In this document: positions 1 through 8,245 of the stretch, piece after piece
Position numbering within the stretch: the stretch's first letter is position 1
How the letters are laid out: every line of letters starts with the position of its first letter
DNA from: Rhodospirillales bacterium 70-18
GTDB taxonomy: Bacteria > Pseudomonadota > Alphaproteobacteria > Acetobacterales > Acetobacteraceae
Assembly (NCBI GenBank): GCA_001899585.1
Contig: MKWE01000025.1
Coordinates: 19,081 to 83,080 of the forward strand
Reading direction: 5' to 3'
Length of the DNA: 64,000 nucleotides
Notes under the pieces: generated by a model
The model's database searches: none
Seen by the model: the letters and a program-made list of their open reading frames with translations, nothing else
Told to the model about the DNA's origin: nothing
Translations under genes and position numbers: made by a program

Positions 1-1
1 T

Positions 2-319
2 GCTGAGATGGCAAAATCGGCCCCGAATGGCCCCGATTTGGACAGTTTTCGCGCCATTCAGCCACGCTGGACCGCCGAGGATGCGCTGCGTACCGAGGTG
101 GTGGAGTCCACCGCCACCACGTTCCACTTCAACGTGGTGAAGTGCCGCTACGCCGAAATGTATCGCGCCATGGGATTGGCCGATCTGGGTGCGATTCTGT
201 CCTGCAATCGGGACGGCGCCTTCTGCGAGGGCTATGACACGAAGCTGAAACTCACCCGCACCCAGACCTTGATGGGCGGCGCCACGCATTGCGACTTTCG
301 ATATAATTATGAGGCATAA
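2..319 (+). CDS. L-2-amino-thiazoline-4-carboxylate hydrolase-like protein, C-terminal part
   Basis: The reading frame is already open at the left edge (frame from base 2), so this is the 3' part of a longer gene; the ATG at 8 is probably internal. The visible 105 residues resemble the C-terminal half of the L-2-amino-thiazoline-4-carboxylate hydrolase family: a CRYAEMYR stretch, a LSCNRD stretch and a terminal THCDFRY motif. Characterised members hydrolyse L-2-amino-thiazoline-4-carboxylate in a cysteine-producing route, but many family members have unknown substrates. The gene ends on TAA and converges on the MFS gene that follows. The family call is fairly secure; the substrate is not. Confidence 0.7.
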   Translation, partial: AEMAKSAPNGPDLDSFRAIQPRWTAEDALRTEVVESTATTFHFNVVKCRYAEMYRAMGLADLGAILSCNRDGAFCEGYDTKLKLTRTQTLMGGATHCDFRYNYEA

Positions 320-320
320 C
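308..320. repeat. 13-bp near-palindrome at a convergent gene junction (copy 1)
   Basis: TATGAGGCATAAC overlaps the stop codon of the hydrolase-like gene. Here the flanking base makes a perfect TTATG-AGG-CATAA inverted repeat. The identical 13-mer occurs at 39448-39460, also at a junction of converging genes. Confidence 0.5.
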
Positions 321-1483
321 TAACGCCGCATCGGCACCAGGCAGGCGAGGGCCAGCAGTGCCACGCCGCCCATCGCCGCGAAAATCCACATTGCCGGCAC
401 CGTGTCGATCAGCGGCGCCAGCACGGTGGGTGTCACCGCCTGGGCGATCAGCGCCGGCAGGGCGAGCCGGCCGAGGCGGGTGGCGTAGCCGTGCGGGCCG
501 AACAGGTGCATGGGCAGCGTGCCCTTGTTGATGGTCATGATGCCGTTGCTCATGCCGTAGGCCAGGGTGAAGCCCAGCGCCGGGCCGCCCGCCAGCACCC
601 CAAGCACGCCGAGCGGCAGCAGCGCGGCGCCGATGCGCGCCGAGGTGACCGGGCTGAGGTTGCGGGCCAGCTTCCAGTCCAGCACCCGCGCGCCCACCTG
701 GGCCGGACCGATCATGGCCGCTGTGAACACCGCCTGCGCCGTGGTCAGCCCGATGCCGCCCAGCAGCACCAGCAGATGCACCGAGACCAGCGAGCTGATC
801 GCCGCCCGGCTGGTGAAGAACACCGCCAGCAGCGCGAAGGCCAGCGCCGGGGTGGGGCCGCCGGCATCGGCCCGGCGCGGCGGGGCCGGGGGCGGCGCGG
901 GGCCGGCCGGGGGGACGAAGGCCAGGATGATCGGCAGGATCACCGCCACCTGCAGCGCCGCGAACAGGCACAGCGCCACCCGCCAGCCATATTGCTGCAC
1001 CAGCCAGGTGCCGACCGGCCAGCCGATGGTGCCGGCGAAGCCCGCCATCAGCGTCACGCCCAGGATCGCCGGCCGCGCGCCCTGGCCGAGCAGCCGGCCG
1101 ATGGTGGCGAACGAGGTGTCGTACAGCCCCATCGCCATGCCCACGCCGAGCACCGTCCAGGCGACATACCACCAGGCCAGCCCGTTCGACGCCGCCAGCA
1201 GCAGCAGCCCGGCGCAGGTGACGATCGCCCCCGCCGCCAGGATCGGCCGGCCGCCGGCGCGGTCGATGAAGCGGCCGATCGGCGGCGCGCAGAGGGCGGC
1301 CACGATCAGCGACCAGGAGAACCCGCCGAGCAGCGCGGTGCGCGACCAGCCGAGGCTCTCGGCCGCCGCCCCGGCCATGACGGCGGGGATGTAGTAGGTG
1401 GTCGCCCAGGCCAGCGTCTGGGTGACGCCGAGGGCGAGCGACAGGCGGCGGGCCAGCGGTAGGCCGGACAGGAAACGCATCAT
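320..1483 (-). CDS. MFS transporter
   Basis: A 387-residue protein of almost entirely hydrophobic segments, consistent with the 12-helix major facilitator superfamily. An arginine/aspartate-rich loop after the second helix (GRFIDRAGGRP) is the MFS signature between helices 2 and 3. A proline/alanine-rich cytoplasmic stretch near the middle fits the central loop between the two six-helix halves. The start is taken at tandem ATGs at 1483/1480; the open frame extends further upstream only as low-complexity translation that overlaps the next gene. The family (RhmT/OFA-like carboxylate or sugar-acid exporters and importers) cannot be narrowed to a substrate from the sequence. It lies 73 bp downstream of the IMPase-family gene on the same strand. 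Confidence 0.85.
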   Translation of the reverse strand: MMRFLSGLPLARRLSLALGVTQTLAWATTYYIPAVMAGAAAESLGWSRTALLGGFSWSLIVAALCAPPIGRFIDRAGGRPILAAGAIVTCAGLLLLAASNGLAWWYVAWTVLGVGMAMGLYDTSFATIGRLLGQGARPAILGVTLMAGFAGTIGWPVGTWLVQQYGWRVALCLFAALQVAVILPIILAFVPPAGPAPPPAPPRRADAGGPTPALAFALLAVFFTSRAAISSLVSVHLLVLLGGIGLTTAQAVFTAAMIGPAQVGARVLDWKLARNLSPVTSARIGAALLPLGVLGVLAGGPALGFTLAYGMSNGIMTINKGTLPMHLFGPHGYATRLGRLALPALIAQAVTPTVLAPLIDTVPAMWIFAAMGGVALLALACLVPMRR

Positions 1484-1556
1484 CGCGCCAGCTTGCACGT
1501 GCCGGGCGCGGCTGTCGCCTCCACGCCTTTTTGTGGGGTTCCCGCGGCGCCGCGGG

Positions 1557-2342
1557 TCAGGTGACCGGGATCCCCGCGATGCCCGACAGGATCGGGGCGA
1601 TGCCCGGCGCGGCGGCGAGGATGACGTTGCCGTCGGTGAGGCCGGCTCCGGCGGTGAAGGGCGACACGGTGGCGCCGGCCTCGGCCAGGAGCACCAGGGC
1701 GGCGGCCACGTCCCACAGGTTGATATGCAGTTCCACATAGCCGTCGATCCGCCCGGCCGCGACATCGGCCAGGCCCAGCGCGCCGGAGCCGCCGGCGCGC
1801 AGCATGGCGCCGGCGTCCATGACGCCTTGCGCGAGGGCGTAGTAGCCGGCGTTGGGGCGGCGGGCGGACCAGCCGCATTCGATTTGCGCACGCGCGAGGT
1901 CGGTGGTGGCGGCGGCGTGGATCGGGGCGCCGTTCAGCGTGGCGCCGCAGCCTTGGCGGGCGGCGAAGATTTCGCCCAGGGCCGGCGCGGCGATGGCGCC
2001 CAGCAGGGGGGTGCGGCCGTCCAGCAGGCCGATGGAGACGCAGAAGCGCTTGGAGCCGCGCGCGAAGTTGGAGGTGCCGTCGATCGGGTCCACCACCCAG
2101 CGCAGCGCGCCTTCGCGGCCGGTGCCGGTTTCCTCGCCCTGGAAGCCGTCTTCGGGGAAGGCTTCGGCGAGGCTGCGGGCGATAAAGCCTTCCACCGCGC
2201 CGTCCGCCTCGGTGAGCCAGTCCTGCGCGCCCTTCAGGCTGGCGACCGGCGCGCCGGGCGGCGGCTGCAATGACAGGGCGAGGCGGCCGGCGGCCTCGGC
2301 AAGGGCGGTGGCGGTAGCCAGACGACGATCAAGTGCGCTCAT
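1557..2342 (-). CDS. inositol monophosphatase family protein
   Basis: The 261-residue protein is the usual size for the FIG/IMPase Mg2+-dependent phosphatase family. Visible motifs are GEETG (metal-binding Glu, about residues 69-73), DPIDGTSNF (residues 85-93, metal ligands and signature A) and a C-terminal LWDVAAALVLLAEAG (signature B, WD-x-A). Family members dephosphorylate inositol monophosphate, fructose-1,6-bisphosphate, histidinol phosphate or PAP; the exact substrate is not decidable here. The start ATG at 2342 (MSALDRR) is preferred because the longer frame adds only a glycine-rich extension. Confidence 0.85.
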   Translation of the reverse strand: MSALDRRLATATALAEAAGRLALSLQPPPGAPVASLKGAQDWLTEADGAVEGFIARSLAEAFPEDGFQGEETGTGREGALRWVVDPIDGTSNFARGSKRFCVSIGLLDGRTPLLGAIAAPALGEIFAARQGCGATLNGAPIHAAATTDLARAQIECGWSARRPNAGYYALAQGVMDAGAMLRAGGSGALGLADVAAGRIDGYVELHINLWDVAAALVLLAEAGATVSPFTAGAGLTDGNVILAAAPGIAPILSGIAGIPVT

Positions 2343-2376
2343 AGCCCCAAATATCCCACGGGACCCCACCCGATAC

Positions 2377-2462
2377 CAGCCGCCGTCTCCCCCGAAACCC
2401 AACGAATAAAATTTTTTTGCTTCTGTTTGTTCACAAAAAGAAGGGCTGTTCTTTTTTTGAAG
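2377..2462. repeat. A/T-rich hairpin repeat element, copy 1
   Basis: This intergenic stretch carries an imperfect inverted repeat at 2420-2443 with arms like CTTCT-TTTGT, flanked by a T-run and the word AACGAATAAA. Read on the minus strand it matches base for base, with few differences, the start of the element at 9513-9560. It lies between the permease 3' end and the IMPase start, where it could act as a terminator. Minus-strand reading of the two copies shows the same order: hairpin, A-run, TTATTCGTTG, then a G-rich word. Confidence 0.6.
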
Positions 2463-2495
2463 ACCAGACTTTTGACCCGTCTGCTTCGCCGGCCC

Positions 2496-3305
2496 TCACC
2501 GGATACCGGCGCGCATAAAGCTTTGTACGAACTGGCGCTGGAACAGCAGGAACGCCAGCAGCAGCGGCGCGCTGGTCATCAGCGTGGCCGCGGTGATGAT
2601 CGACCAGTCGATACCCTGGTCGGTGGAGGCGAACACCGAGAGGCCCACTGTCAGCGGGCGGGTGGTGACGGAGTTGGTGATCACCAGCGGCCAGAGGAAG
2701 TTGTTCCAGTGGTAGCTGACGCTGACCAGCCCGTAGGCGATGTAGGTCGGGCGGGCCAGCGGCACGTAGACGCGCCAGATGCGGCGCATCAGTGTGCAGC
2801 CTTCCAGCCGGGCGGCGTCGTCCAGTTCCTGCGGCACCGAGCGGAAGGTCTGGCGCAGCAGGAAGATGCCGAAGGCGGAGCCGAGATAGGGCAGGGCGAT
2901 GGCCAGGATGGTGTCCACCAGGCCGAGCTGCGCCATGGTGCGGTAATTGCCCACCAGCAGCACGTCCGGCATCACCATCAGTTGCAGCAGCACCACGCCG
3001 AACAGGATGTCCCGCCCCGGGAACTCCATGCGCGCGAAGGCGAAGGCGGCGGGGGTGCAGAGCAGGAACTGGGCGACCAGGATGATGGTGACCAGGATGG
3101 TGGTGTTGAGGAAGTAGCGCGCGAAGGGGGCGGCCTGCCAGGCGCGGACGAAATTGCCGAGGGTGAGCGGGGCGGTGAGGTCGAAATGGGTGGCGAAATC
3201 GGCCGGGTGGAACGCGGTCCAGGCGGCGTAGAGCAGCGGCGTGACCCACATGATGCCGAGCATCCAGGCGCCGGCGATTTCCAGGGTGCGGGTGGCGAAT
3301 TTCAT
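2496..3305 (-). CDS. carbohydrate ABC transporter permease, UgpE/MalG type
   Basis: A 269-residue inner-membrane permease with about six hydrophobic segments and the cytoplasmic EAA loop (ELDDAARLEG about 90 residues from the C terminus) that contacts the ATPase. Family: binding-protein-dependent transport permease of the CUT1 (UgpE/MalG) class. It is the last gene of a five-gene minus-strand importer operon and pairs with the UgpA-type permease upstream, from which it is separated by 151 bp containing a repeat element. The ATG at 3305 is the natural start. The substrate could be glycerol phosphate, glycerophosphodiester or a sugar; not resolvable. Confidence 0.88.
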   Translation of the reverse strand: MKFATRTLEIAGAWMLGIMWVTPLLYAAWTAFHPADFATHFDLTAPLTLGNFVRAWQAAPFARYFLNTTILVTIILVAQFLLCTPAAFAFARMEFPGRDILFGVVLLQLMVMPDVLLVGNYRTMAQLGLVDTILAIALPYLGSAFGIFLLRQTFRSVPQELDDAARLEGCTLMRRIWRVYVPLARPTYIAYGLVSVSYHWNNFLWPLVITNSVTTRPLTVGLSVFASTDQGIDWSIITAATLMTSAPLLLAFLLFQRQFVQSFMRAGIR

Positions 3306-3329
3306 GCGCGCGGGTTCGATGCAGGAAGG

Positions 3330-3425
3330 TTCACAAAGAGACGTAGAGGCGAAGAGGGGGAAGGCCCCATTCCACGCGGGCTTGCTTCGCCTCGCCTCAC
3401 CGCCTCGTCGCGACGGGTGCCTGCC
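3330..3425. repeat. GTAGAGGCG-type intergenic repeat, copy 1
   Basis: This gap between the two permease genes holds AGACGTAGAGGCGA (3339-3352), then an imperfect inverted partner rich in CGCCTCGCCTC. The same 14-mer occurs inverted at 35498-35511 between purM and purN. Shared core and partial palindromy suggest a small dispersed, REP-like repeat. Confidence 0.5.
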
Positions 3426-3456
3426 CTTGCCATCGCCCCGCTCATCGCCACCCCGC

Positions 3457-4335
3457 TCATCGATAATGCACCCGCTTGCCCAGCACGCCGAATTGCAGCC
3501 AGGCGAGCAGGCCGAGCAGGGCCAGCAGGACCACGGTGAGGGTGGCGGCCATGGAGCTGTCCCAGAAGCGGAAGCCGGTTTCGTAGATGTAGTAGAGCAG
3601 CAGGGTGGTGGCGTTGTCGGGGCCGCCGCGGGTCATCACCACCACGTGGTCCACCAGCCGGAAGGCGTTGATGGAGGCGTTGACCAGCACGAACAGCGTG
3701 GTGGGCATCAGCAGCGGCAGGGTGACGCGGCGGAAGAAGTTCCAGCGCGAGGAGCCTTCCAGGTTGGCGGCCTCGGCGAGGTCGGGCGGCATGGCCTGCA
3801 GGGCGGCGAGGTAGAAGATCATGAAGAACCCCGCCTCCTTCCAGACCGCCACCGCGATCATCGCCGGCAGGGCGGTGGCGGTGTCGCCCAGCCAGTTGTG
3901 CCGGCCGAGGCCGAACCAGGCGGCGATGCTGTCGAACAGCCCATAGTCCGGGGTGAAGAAGAACAGCCAGATATTGGCCACCGCGATCATCGGCAGCATG
4001 GTCGGGGTGAAATAGGCCATGCGCAGCAGCGGCCGGCCGGGGATGGCGGTGTTGACCGCCAGCGCCATCGCCAGCGCCAGGATCACCGAGGCCGGGATGG
4101 TGGCGGCGGCGTAGACGGCGTTGTTGTGCAACGCCGTCCAGAACACCGGATCGTCCATCAGGGCGGCGTAGTTGTCCAGGCCCACGAAATGGGCCGGCCG
4201 GCTGCCGCGCGGGGTGCTGAACAGGCTGTCCAGCACCGTCGCCACGGCCGGCCAGTGGGTGAAGGCCACCAGCAGCAGCAGCGCCGGTAGCACCAGCAGC
4301 CAGGCCTGGACGGTTTCGCGCCGCATCGTGGCCAT
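3457..4335 (-). CDS. carbohydrate ABC transporter permease, UgpA/MalF type
   Basis: A 292-residue polytopic membrane protein with the EAA loop DLAEAANLEG and about six transmembrane segments, the CUT1 UgpA class. The ATG at 4335 overlaps the stop of the upstream binding-protein gene by one base (TGATG), so translation is probably coupled. A much longer frame runs upstream but is only a shadow of the binding-protein gene. With the UgpE-type protein it should form the heterodimeric membrane channel of the importer. Confidence 0.88.
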   Translation of the reverse strand: MATMRRETVQAWLLVLPALLLLVAFTHWPAVATVLDSLFSTPRGSRPAHFVGLDNYAALMDDPVFWTALHNNAVYAAATIPASVILALAMALAVNTAIPGRPLLRMAYFTPTMLPMIAVANIWLFFFTPDYGLFDSIAAWFGLGRHNWLGDTATALPAMIAVAVWKEAGFFMIFYLAALQAMPPDLAEAANLEGSSRWNFFRRVTLPLLMPTTLFVLVNASINAFRLVDHVVVMTRGGPDNATTLLLYYIYETGFRFWDSSMAATLTVVLLALLGLLAWLQFGVLGKRVHYR

Positions 4336-5636
4336 CAGCCCCGCTTGTAGGGCTTCAGGATGCGGTCGGCCTCGGCCTGGGTGTTCACCATCGCCTGCTG
4401 CGGCGTGAGCTTGCCGGACAGGCAGGCCTGGATGTTGTTGGTGAGCGCCTGGTAGACGCGCTGGTTCTGGAAGGTGGACAGCTCGCCCACCGCCACCGGC
4501 AGGAAGCCGCGCGCCACGTCGGCCGGCGGATAGTGGATGACGTAGTCGCGCAGCGCGGGGGTCTGGTAGGCATCCGGACGGACGGCGATGTAGCCGGTCT
4601 GGATCGACCAGTCGGCGGCGCGGGCCGGCTCGGTGAGGAAGCGGGCGAATTTCAGCGCCGCGGCGCGCTCGGCCGGGCTCGCCTGCTTGAAGAAGTAGAT
4701 GTTGCCGCCGCCGACCACGGTGCGCGGGCCGGTCTTGCCGGGCAGGCCGGCGACGCCGAAGGGAAACTTGGCGTTGCTGCGCAGGTTGGTGAGGTTGCCG
4801 GTGGTGTGCTGGATGATGGCGGCGTTGCCCTCCAGGAAGTCCGGCGAGAGCGCCGGCCAGCCGGTGATGCCCTCCGGCGTGGCGTGGTGGACGCTGGCGA
4901 GGCCGCGCCAGTAGGCCATGCCCTCGATCGCCTTGGGGTCGTTGAAATAGGTTTCGGTGCCGGCCTGGTTCATCAGCACGTGGCCGGCCTGGTTGGCGAT
5001 GGCGCCGAAGGTCCATTGCGCGTTGCCGACATCGGACGCCATCTTGACGCCCCAGCGGGTGACGCGGCCGGAGGCGTCGCGCTTGGTGAGCTTTTCGGCG
5101 GCGGCGCCGAGTTCCGCCCAGGTGAGGGGGAATTTCTCCGGGTCCAGCCCGGCCTCGGTGAAGGCGGTCTTGTTGTAGTACATGATCGCGGTGGAGCGCT
5201 GGAACGGCACCGACCAGGTCTTGCCGTCCACCACGCTGTTGGCCAGGAAGGCGGGGTAGAAGCCGCCGAGCCAGGCCTTGCCGTCGCCCTCGAGCCCGCC
5301 GATCTCGTCCAGGCTGGCCAGGATGTCGAGGTCCTGCAGGCTGTGCATCTCGGCGGCCAGCAGCACGGCCAGTTGCGGGCCGCTGCCGCCCTTGATGGCG
5401 GTGACGGCCTTGGTGAGCGTCTCGCCGTAGTTGCCGGCGTAGACGGGGGTGACCTCGATGCCGGTTTCGGCATGGAAGGCCTTGCAGTAGCCGTCGATGA
5501 TGGCCGGGATCGGGCCGCCGACGGCGATCGGGTAGTAGAAGCTGAGCTTCATCGCCTGCGCCCGCGCGATGGCGGGGGCGGCGAGGGTGGCGGCGCTGGC
5601 GGCGGTCGCGGCCAGCAGAGTGCGGCGGCGGATCAT
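4335..5636 (-). CDS. extracellular solute-binding protein, UgpB-like (second of two paralogues)
   Basis: A 433-residue periplasmic binding protein of family 1 (UgpB class). It starts with an RRRTLL twin-arginine-like signal and an Ala-rich h-region ending near AIARAQA, so export by Tat or Sec is expected. The mature start KLSFYYPIAVGGP, the VPFQRSTAIMYYNK block and the STFQNQRVYQAL block are close to the preceding paralogue, indicating tandem duplication. A strong AGGAG lies about 10 bases before the ATG at 5636. It follows its paralogue by 39 bp and overlaps the permease start. The ligand is unknown; glycerol-3-phosphate-type substrates are a guess from the family only. Confidence 0.9.
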   Translation of the reverse strand: MIRRRTLLAATAASAATLAAPAIARAQAMKLSFYYPIAVGGPIPAIIDGYCKAFHAETGIEVTPVYAGNYGETLTKAVTAIKGGSGPQLAVLLAAEMHSLQDLDILASLDEIGGLEGDGKAWLGGFYPAFLANSVVDGKTWSVPFQRSTAIMYYNKTAFTEAGLDPEKFPLTWAELGAAAEKLTKRDASGRVTRWGVKMASDVGNAQWTFGAIANQAGHVLMNQAGTETYFNDPKAIEGMAYWRGLASVHHATPEGITGWPALSPDFLEGNAAIIQHTTGNLTNLRSNAKFPFGVAGLPGKTGPRTVVGGGNIYFFKQASPAERAAALKFARFLTEPARAADWSIQTGYIAVRPDAYQTPALRDYVIHYPPADVARGFLPVAVGELSTFQNQRVYQALTNNIQACLSGKLTPQQAMVNTQAEADRILKPYKRG

Positions 5637-5675
5637 CGCGTGTCTCCTGTGATGGGGGTCAGCGGGTGATGAGGG

Positions 5676-6998
5676 TCAGCGGGCGTAGGGGCGCAGCAGG
5701 CGGGTGGCGTTGGCCTGGGCGGCGTCGAGCGCCGCTTTCGGGGCCTTGCGGCCGGTCAGCACCGCCTGCAGCTCGTCGTTCAGCGCCTGGGTGACGCGCT
5801 GGTTGTCGTGGGTGGACAGTTCCGGCACGGCGAATTCAAGCTGGTCGCGGGCGACGGCGGCGGCGGGGAAGCCGGCGAGGTAGGCCTTCATGGCGGGGGT
5901 CTGCCAGGCGGCCGGGCTGGTGGCGACGTAGCCGGTGTCGATGCCCCATTGCGCGGCCCGCTCGGGCGAGGTGATCCATTTCAGGAAGGTCAGGCTGGCG
6001 GCCTGCTGCGCCGGGCTGGCGCTTTTGAACAGGTGGAAGTTGCCGCCGCCGGTGGGGCTGCCGCGGCGCTTCTGGGCGGGCAGCATGGCGACGCCGAAGG
6101 GGAACTTGGCGTTGGCGCGGATGTTGGAGAGGTTGCCGGTGGTGGTCCAGATCATCGCCACCTTGCCCTCCAGGAAGTCGCGGGGCGTGGTGCCCCAGTC
6201 GACCACACCGGGGGGATGGACCTTCTGCTTGGTGGCCAGGTCGAGCCAGTATTGCAGCGCCTCCACGGCGCCGGGATCGTTGTAGTTGACCTTGGTGCCG
6301 TTGGCGTTGGCAAGCTCCGCCCCGGCCTCGATGGCGAGCGCCTGGAACAGCCAATAGGGGAAGCCGCTGGCCGGGATCTGGATGCCCCAGCGGGTGGTGC
6401 GGTCGCCCTCGCGGCGGGTGAGCTTCTCGGCGAAGGCGGTGTTCTCGGCCCAGGTGGCGGGGGCCTTCTCGGGGTCGAGCCCGGAGTCCTGGAAGGCGGC
6501 CTTGTTGTAGTACATGACGATGGTGGAGCGCTGGAACGGGATGCCCCAGGTGTGGCCGTCGATCTGCCCGTTGCGCATGAAGGCCGGGTAGAAGCCGGCG
6601 AGCCAGGCCTTGTCCTCGGCGGTGGTGGCGAGCTGGTCGAAGGGCAGGATCAGCTCGTCGTCGATCAGGGAATAGGCGTCCACCGAGAGCAGCACGGCGA
6701 GCTGCGGGCCGCGGCCGGCCTTGCTGGCGGTGACCGCCTTGGTGAGCGTATCGACGTAGCTGCCGGCGTAGACCGGGGTCACCTTGATGTCGGGATGCGC
6801 CTTCATGAAGTCGGCGGCATAGCCATCGATGATCTTGGTGATCGGGCCGCCGACGGCGACGGGGAAGTAGAACTCGATCTCGACCTTGGACTGGGCGATG
6901 GCCGGTGCGGTCAAGAGGGGTGCGGCCAGGATGGGGGCGGCGCCGGCGAGCGCGGCGGCGCCGGTCAGCAGGGCGCGGCGGCTGGTGGGGGCGGGCAT
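5676..6998 (-). CDS. extracellular solute-binding protein, UgpB-like (first of two paralogues)
   Basis: A 440-residue family-1 binding protein with an RRALL twin-arginine-like signal and a hydrophobic Ala-rich region ending near APAIAQ. Shared blocks with the next gene include FYFPVAVGGPI, VTPVYAGSY, TLTKAVTA, PFQRSTIVMYYNK and TTGNLSNIRANAKFPFG. The ATG at 6998 is preferred over one at 7019, because AGGAG sits about seven bases upstream of it, whereas the upper ATG is only one base past the ATPase stop. Both paralogues look intact, so one ABC importer appears to be served by two receptors. Confidence 0.9.
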   Translation of the reverse strand: MPAPTSRRALLTGAAALAGAAPILAAPLLTAPAIAQSKVEIEFYFPVAVGGPITKIIDGYAADFMKAHPDIKVTPVYAGSYVDTLTKAVTASKAGRGPQLAVLLSVDAYSLIDDELILPFDQLATTAEDKAWLAGFYPAFMRNGQIDGHTWGIPFQRSTIVMYYNKAAFQDSGLDPEKAPATWAENTAFAEKLTRREGDRTTRWGIQIPASGFPYWLFQALAIEAGAELANANGTKVNYNDPGAVEALQYWLDLATKQKVHPPGVVDWGTTPRDFLEGKVAMIWTTTGNLSNIRANAKFPFGVAMLPAQKRRGSPTGGGNFHLFKSASPAQQAASLTFLKWITSPERAAQWGIDTGYVATSPAAWQTPAMKAYLAGFPAAAVARDQLEFAVPELSTHDNQRVTQALNDELQAVLTGRKAPKAALDAAQANATRLLRPYAR

Positions 6999-7020
6999 GG
7001 GCGGCTCCTGTGCGGTCATG

Positions 7021-8121
7021 TCAGGCGATGCGGCGGGCGGTGTCGGCGTCGAAGAAATGCAGGTCGGCCGGGTCGGCGGCGAGGTGGACGGGCGCGCCGT
7101 CGGGCAGCGCGACCTGGCCGGGCAGGCGGGCGAGCAGGCGGGCCTCGCCGGCGGCGCAGGCCAGCACGGTGTCGGCGCCGAGGTATTCGCCGTGCGTCAC
7201 GCGGGCGGCGATGCCGGAATCGGCCAGGCGCAGCAGCTCCGGGCGGATGCCGGCGAGCAGGCGGGCCGGGCCGCCGGGCTTGTGCAGCACCGGGCCGCTG
7301 GTGCCCTGGATCACCCAGCCCTCGGGCCGGCGTTCCAGCGGCAGCAGGTTCATCGGCGGCGTGCCGATGAAGCCGGCGGCGAAGGGGGTGGCGGGGCGGG
7401 CGTAGATCTCGGCCGGCGGGGCGTCCTGCTCGATATGGCCGTCGCGCAGCAGCACCACCTGATCGGCCATGCCCATCGCCTCGGTCTGGTCGTGGGTGAC
7501 GTAGAGCATGGTGATGCCGAGGCGGCGCTGGAGGGAGAGGATCTCGCGGCGCATGTCGGCGCGGAGCTGGGCGTCGAGATTGGAGAGCGGCTCGTCCATC
7601 AGGCAGACCGGGGCCTCGGCGACGATGGCGCGGCCGAGGGCGACACGCTGCTGCTGGCCGCCGGAGAGCTGCGAGGGGCGGCGGGCGAGCAGGTGGCCGA
7701 TGCCGAGGATATCCACCGCGCGGTCCAGCCGGCGGGCGCGGTCGGGCGCGGGGACGGCGCGGGCCTTGAGGCCGAAGAGGATGTTCTCGGCCACGCTCAG
7801 ATGCGGGAACAGGGCGTAGGACTGGAACACCATGGCCACGCCGCGGGCGGCCGGCGGCAGGTGCGTCACATCGCGCCCGCCGATCTCGATCCGTCCGGCG
7901 GTGGCGTGGTCGAGTCCGGCGACGATGCGCAGGCAGGTGGTCTTGCCGCAGCCGGAGGGGCCGAGCAGCACGCAGAAGCTGCCGGCGCGCACGTGCAGGG
8001 ACACGCTGTCGAGCGCACGGATGGCGCCCCAATGGCGGGAGACGCCGGTCAGCCGGATTTCGGCGCCGTGCGTGGCGAGGTCGGAGGCGGCGGAGACCGC
8101 GCCGGGGACAAATGTCATCAT
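7021..8121 (-). CDS. ABC transporter ATP-binding protein, UgpC/MalK type
   Basis: A 366-residue ATPase of the CUT1 class. Motifs in order: Walker A GPSGCGKTT, Q-loop VFQSYALFPH, signature LSGGQQQR, Walker B VCLMDEPLSNLD, and a switch His in YVTHDQTEAM; a C-terminal TOBE/OB-like regulatory region follows (FIGTPPMNLL onward). The start is the tandem ATG at 8121/8118; the open frame upstream covers the divergent promoter region. First gene of the operon ATPase, receptor, receptor, permease, permease. It should energise import through the two permeases. Confidence 0.92.
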   Translation of the reverse strand: MMTFVPGAVSAASDLATHGAEIRLTGVSRHWGAIRALDSVSLHVRAGSFCVLLGPSGCGKTTCLRIVAGLDHATAGRIEIGGRDVTHLPPAARGVAMVFQSYALFPHLSVAENILFGLKARAVPAPDRARRLDRAVDILGIGHLLARRPSQLSGGQQQRVALGRAIVAEAPVCLMDEPLSNLDAQLRADMRREILSLQRRLGITMLYVTHDQTEAMGMADQVVLLRDGHIEQDAPPAEIYARPATPFAAGFIGTPPMNLLPLERRPEGWVIQGTSGPVLHKPGGPARLLAGIRPELLRLADSGIAARVTHGEYLGADTVLACAAGEARLLARLPGQVALPDGAPVHLAADPADLHFFDADTARRIA

Positions 8122-8208
8122 GGAACGGCGCCCATCTACAGGCAGCCGCGCCGGGAAGCATGTGACACTTCCATGGCTCCTCCCCTCGGGTTGCATTGCC
8201 GCACCCGC

Positions 8209-8226
8209 TTGTGTTGATTGACACAA
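8209..8226. promoter_or_regulatory. inverted repeat in the importer/coaE divergent promoter region
   Basis: TTGTGT-N6-ACACAA lies between the divergent ATPase and coaE starts, about 90 bp from the importer start and 20 bp from coaE. Six-base arms with a six-base spacer suit a dimeric regulator. It could control the importer operon; there is no regulator gene next to it to support a family. Confidence 0.35.
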
Positions 8227-8245
8227 TGGCACGGGGTTGCGCGGC

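Noticed and set aside
252..1172. 306-codon minus-strand frame
   Set aside because: Shadow of the MFS gene, Gly/Ala/Arg repeats only.
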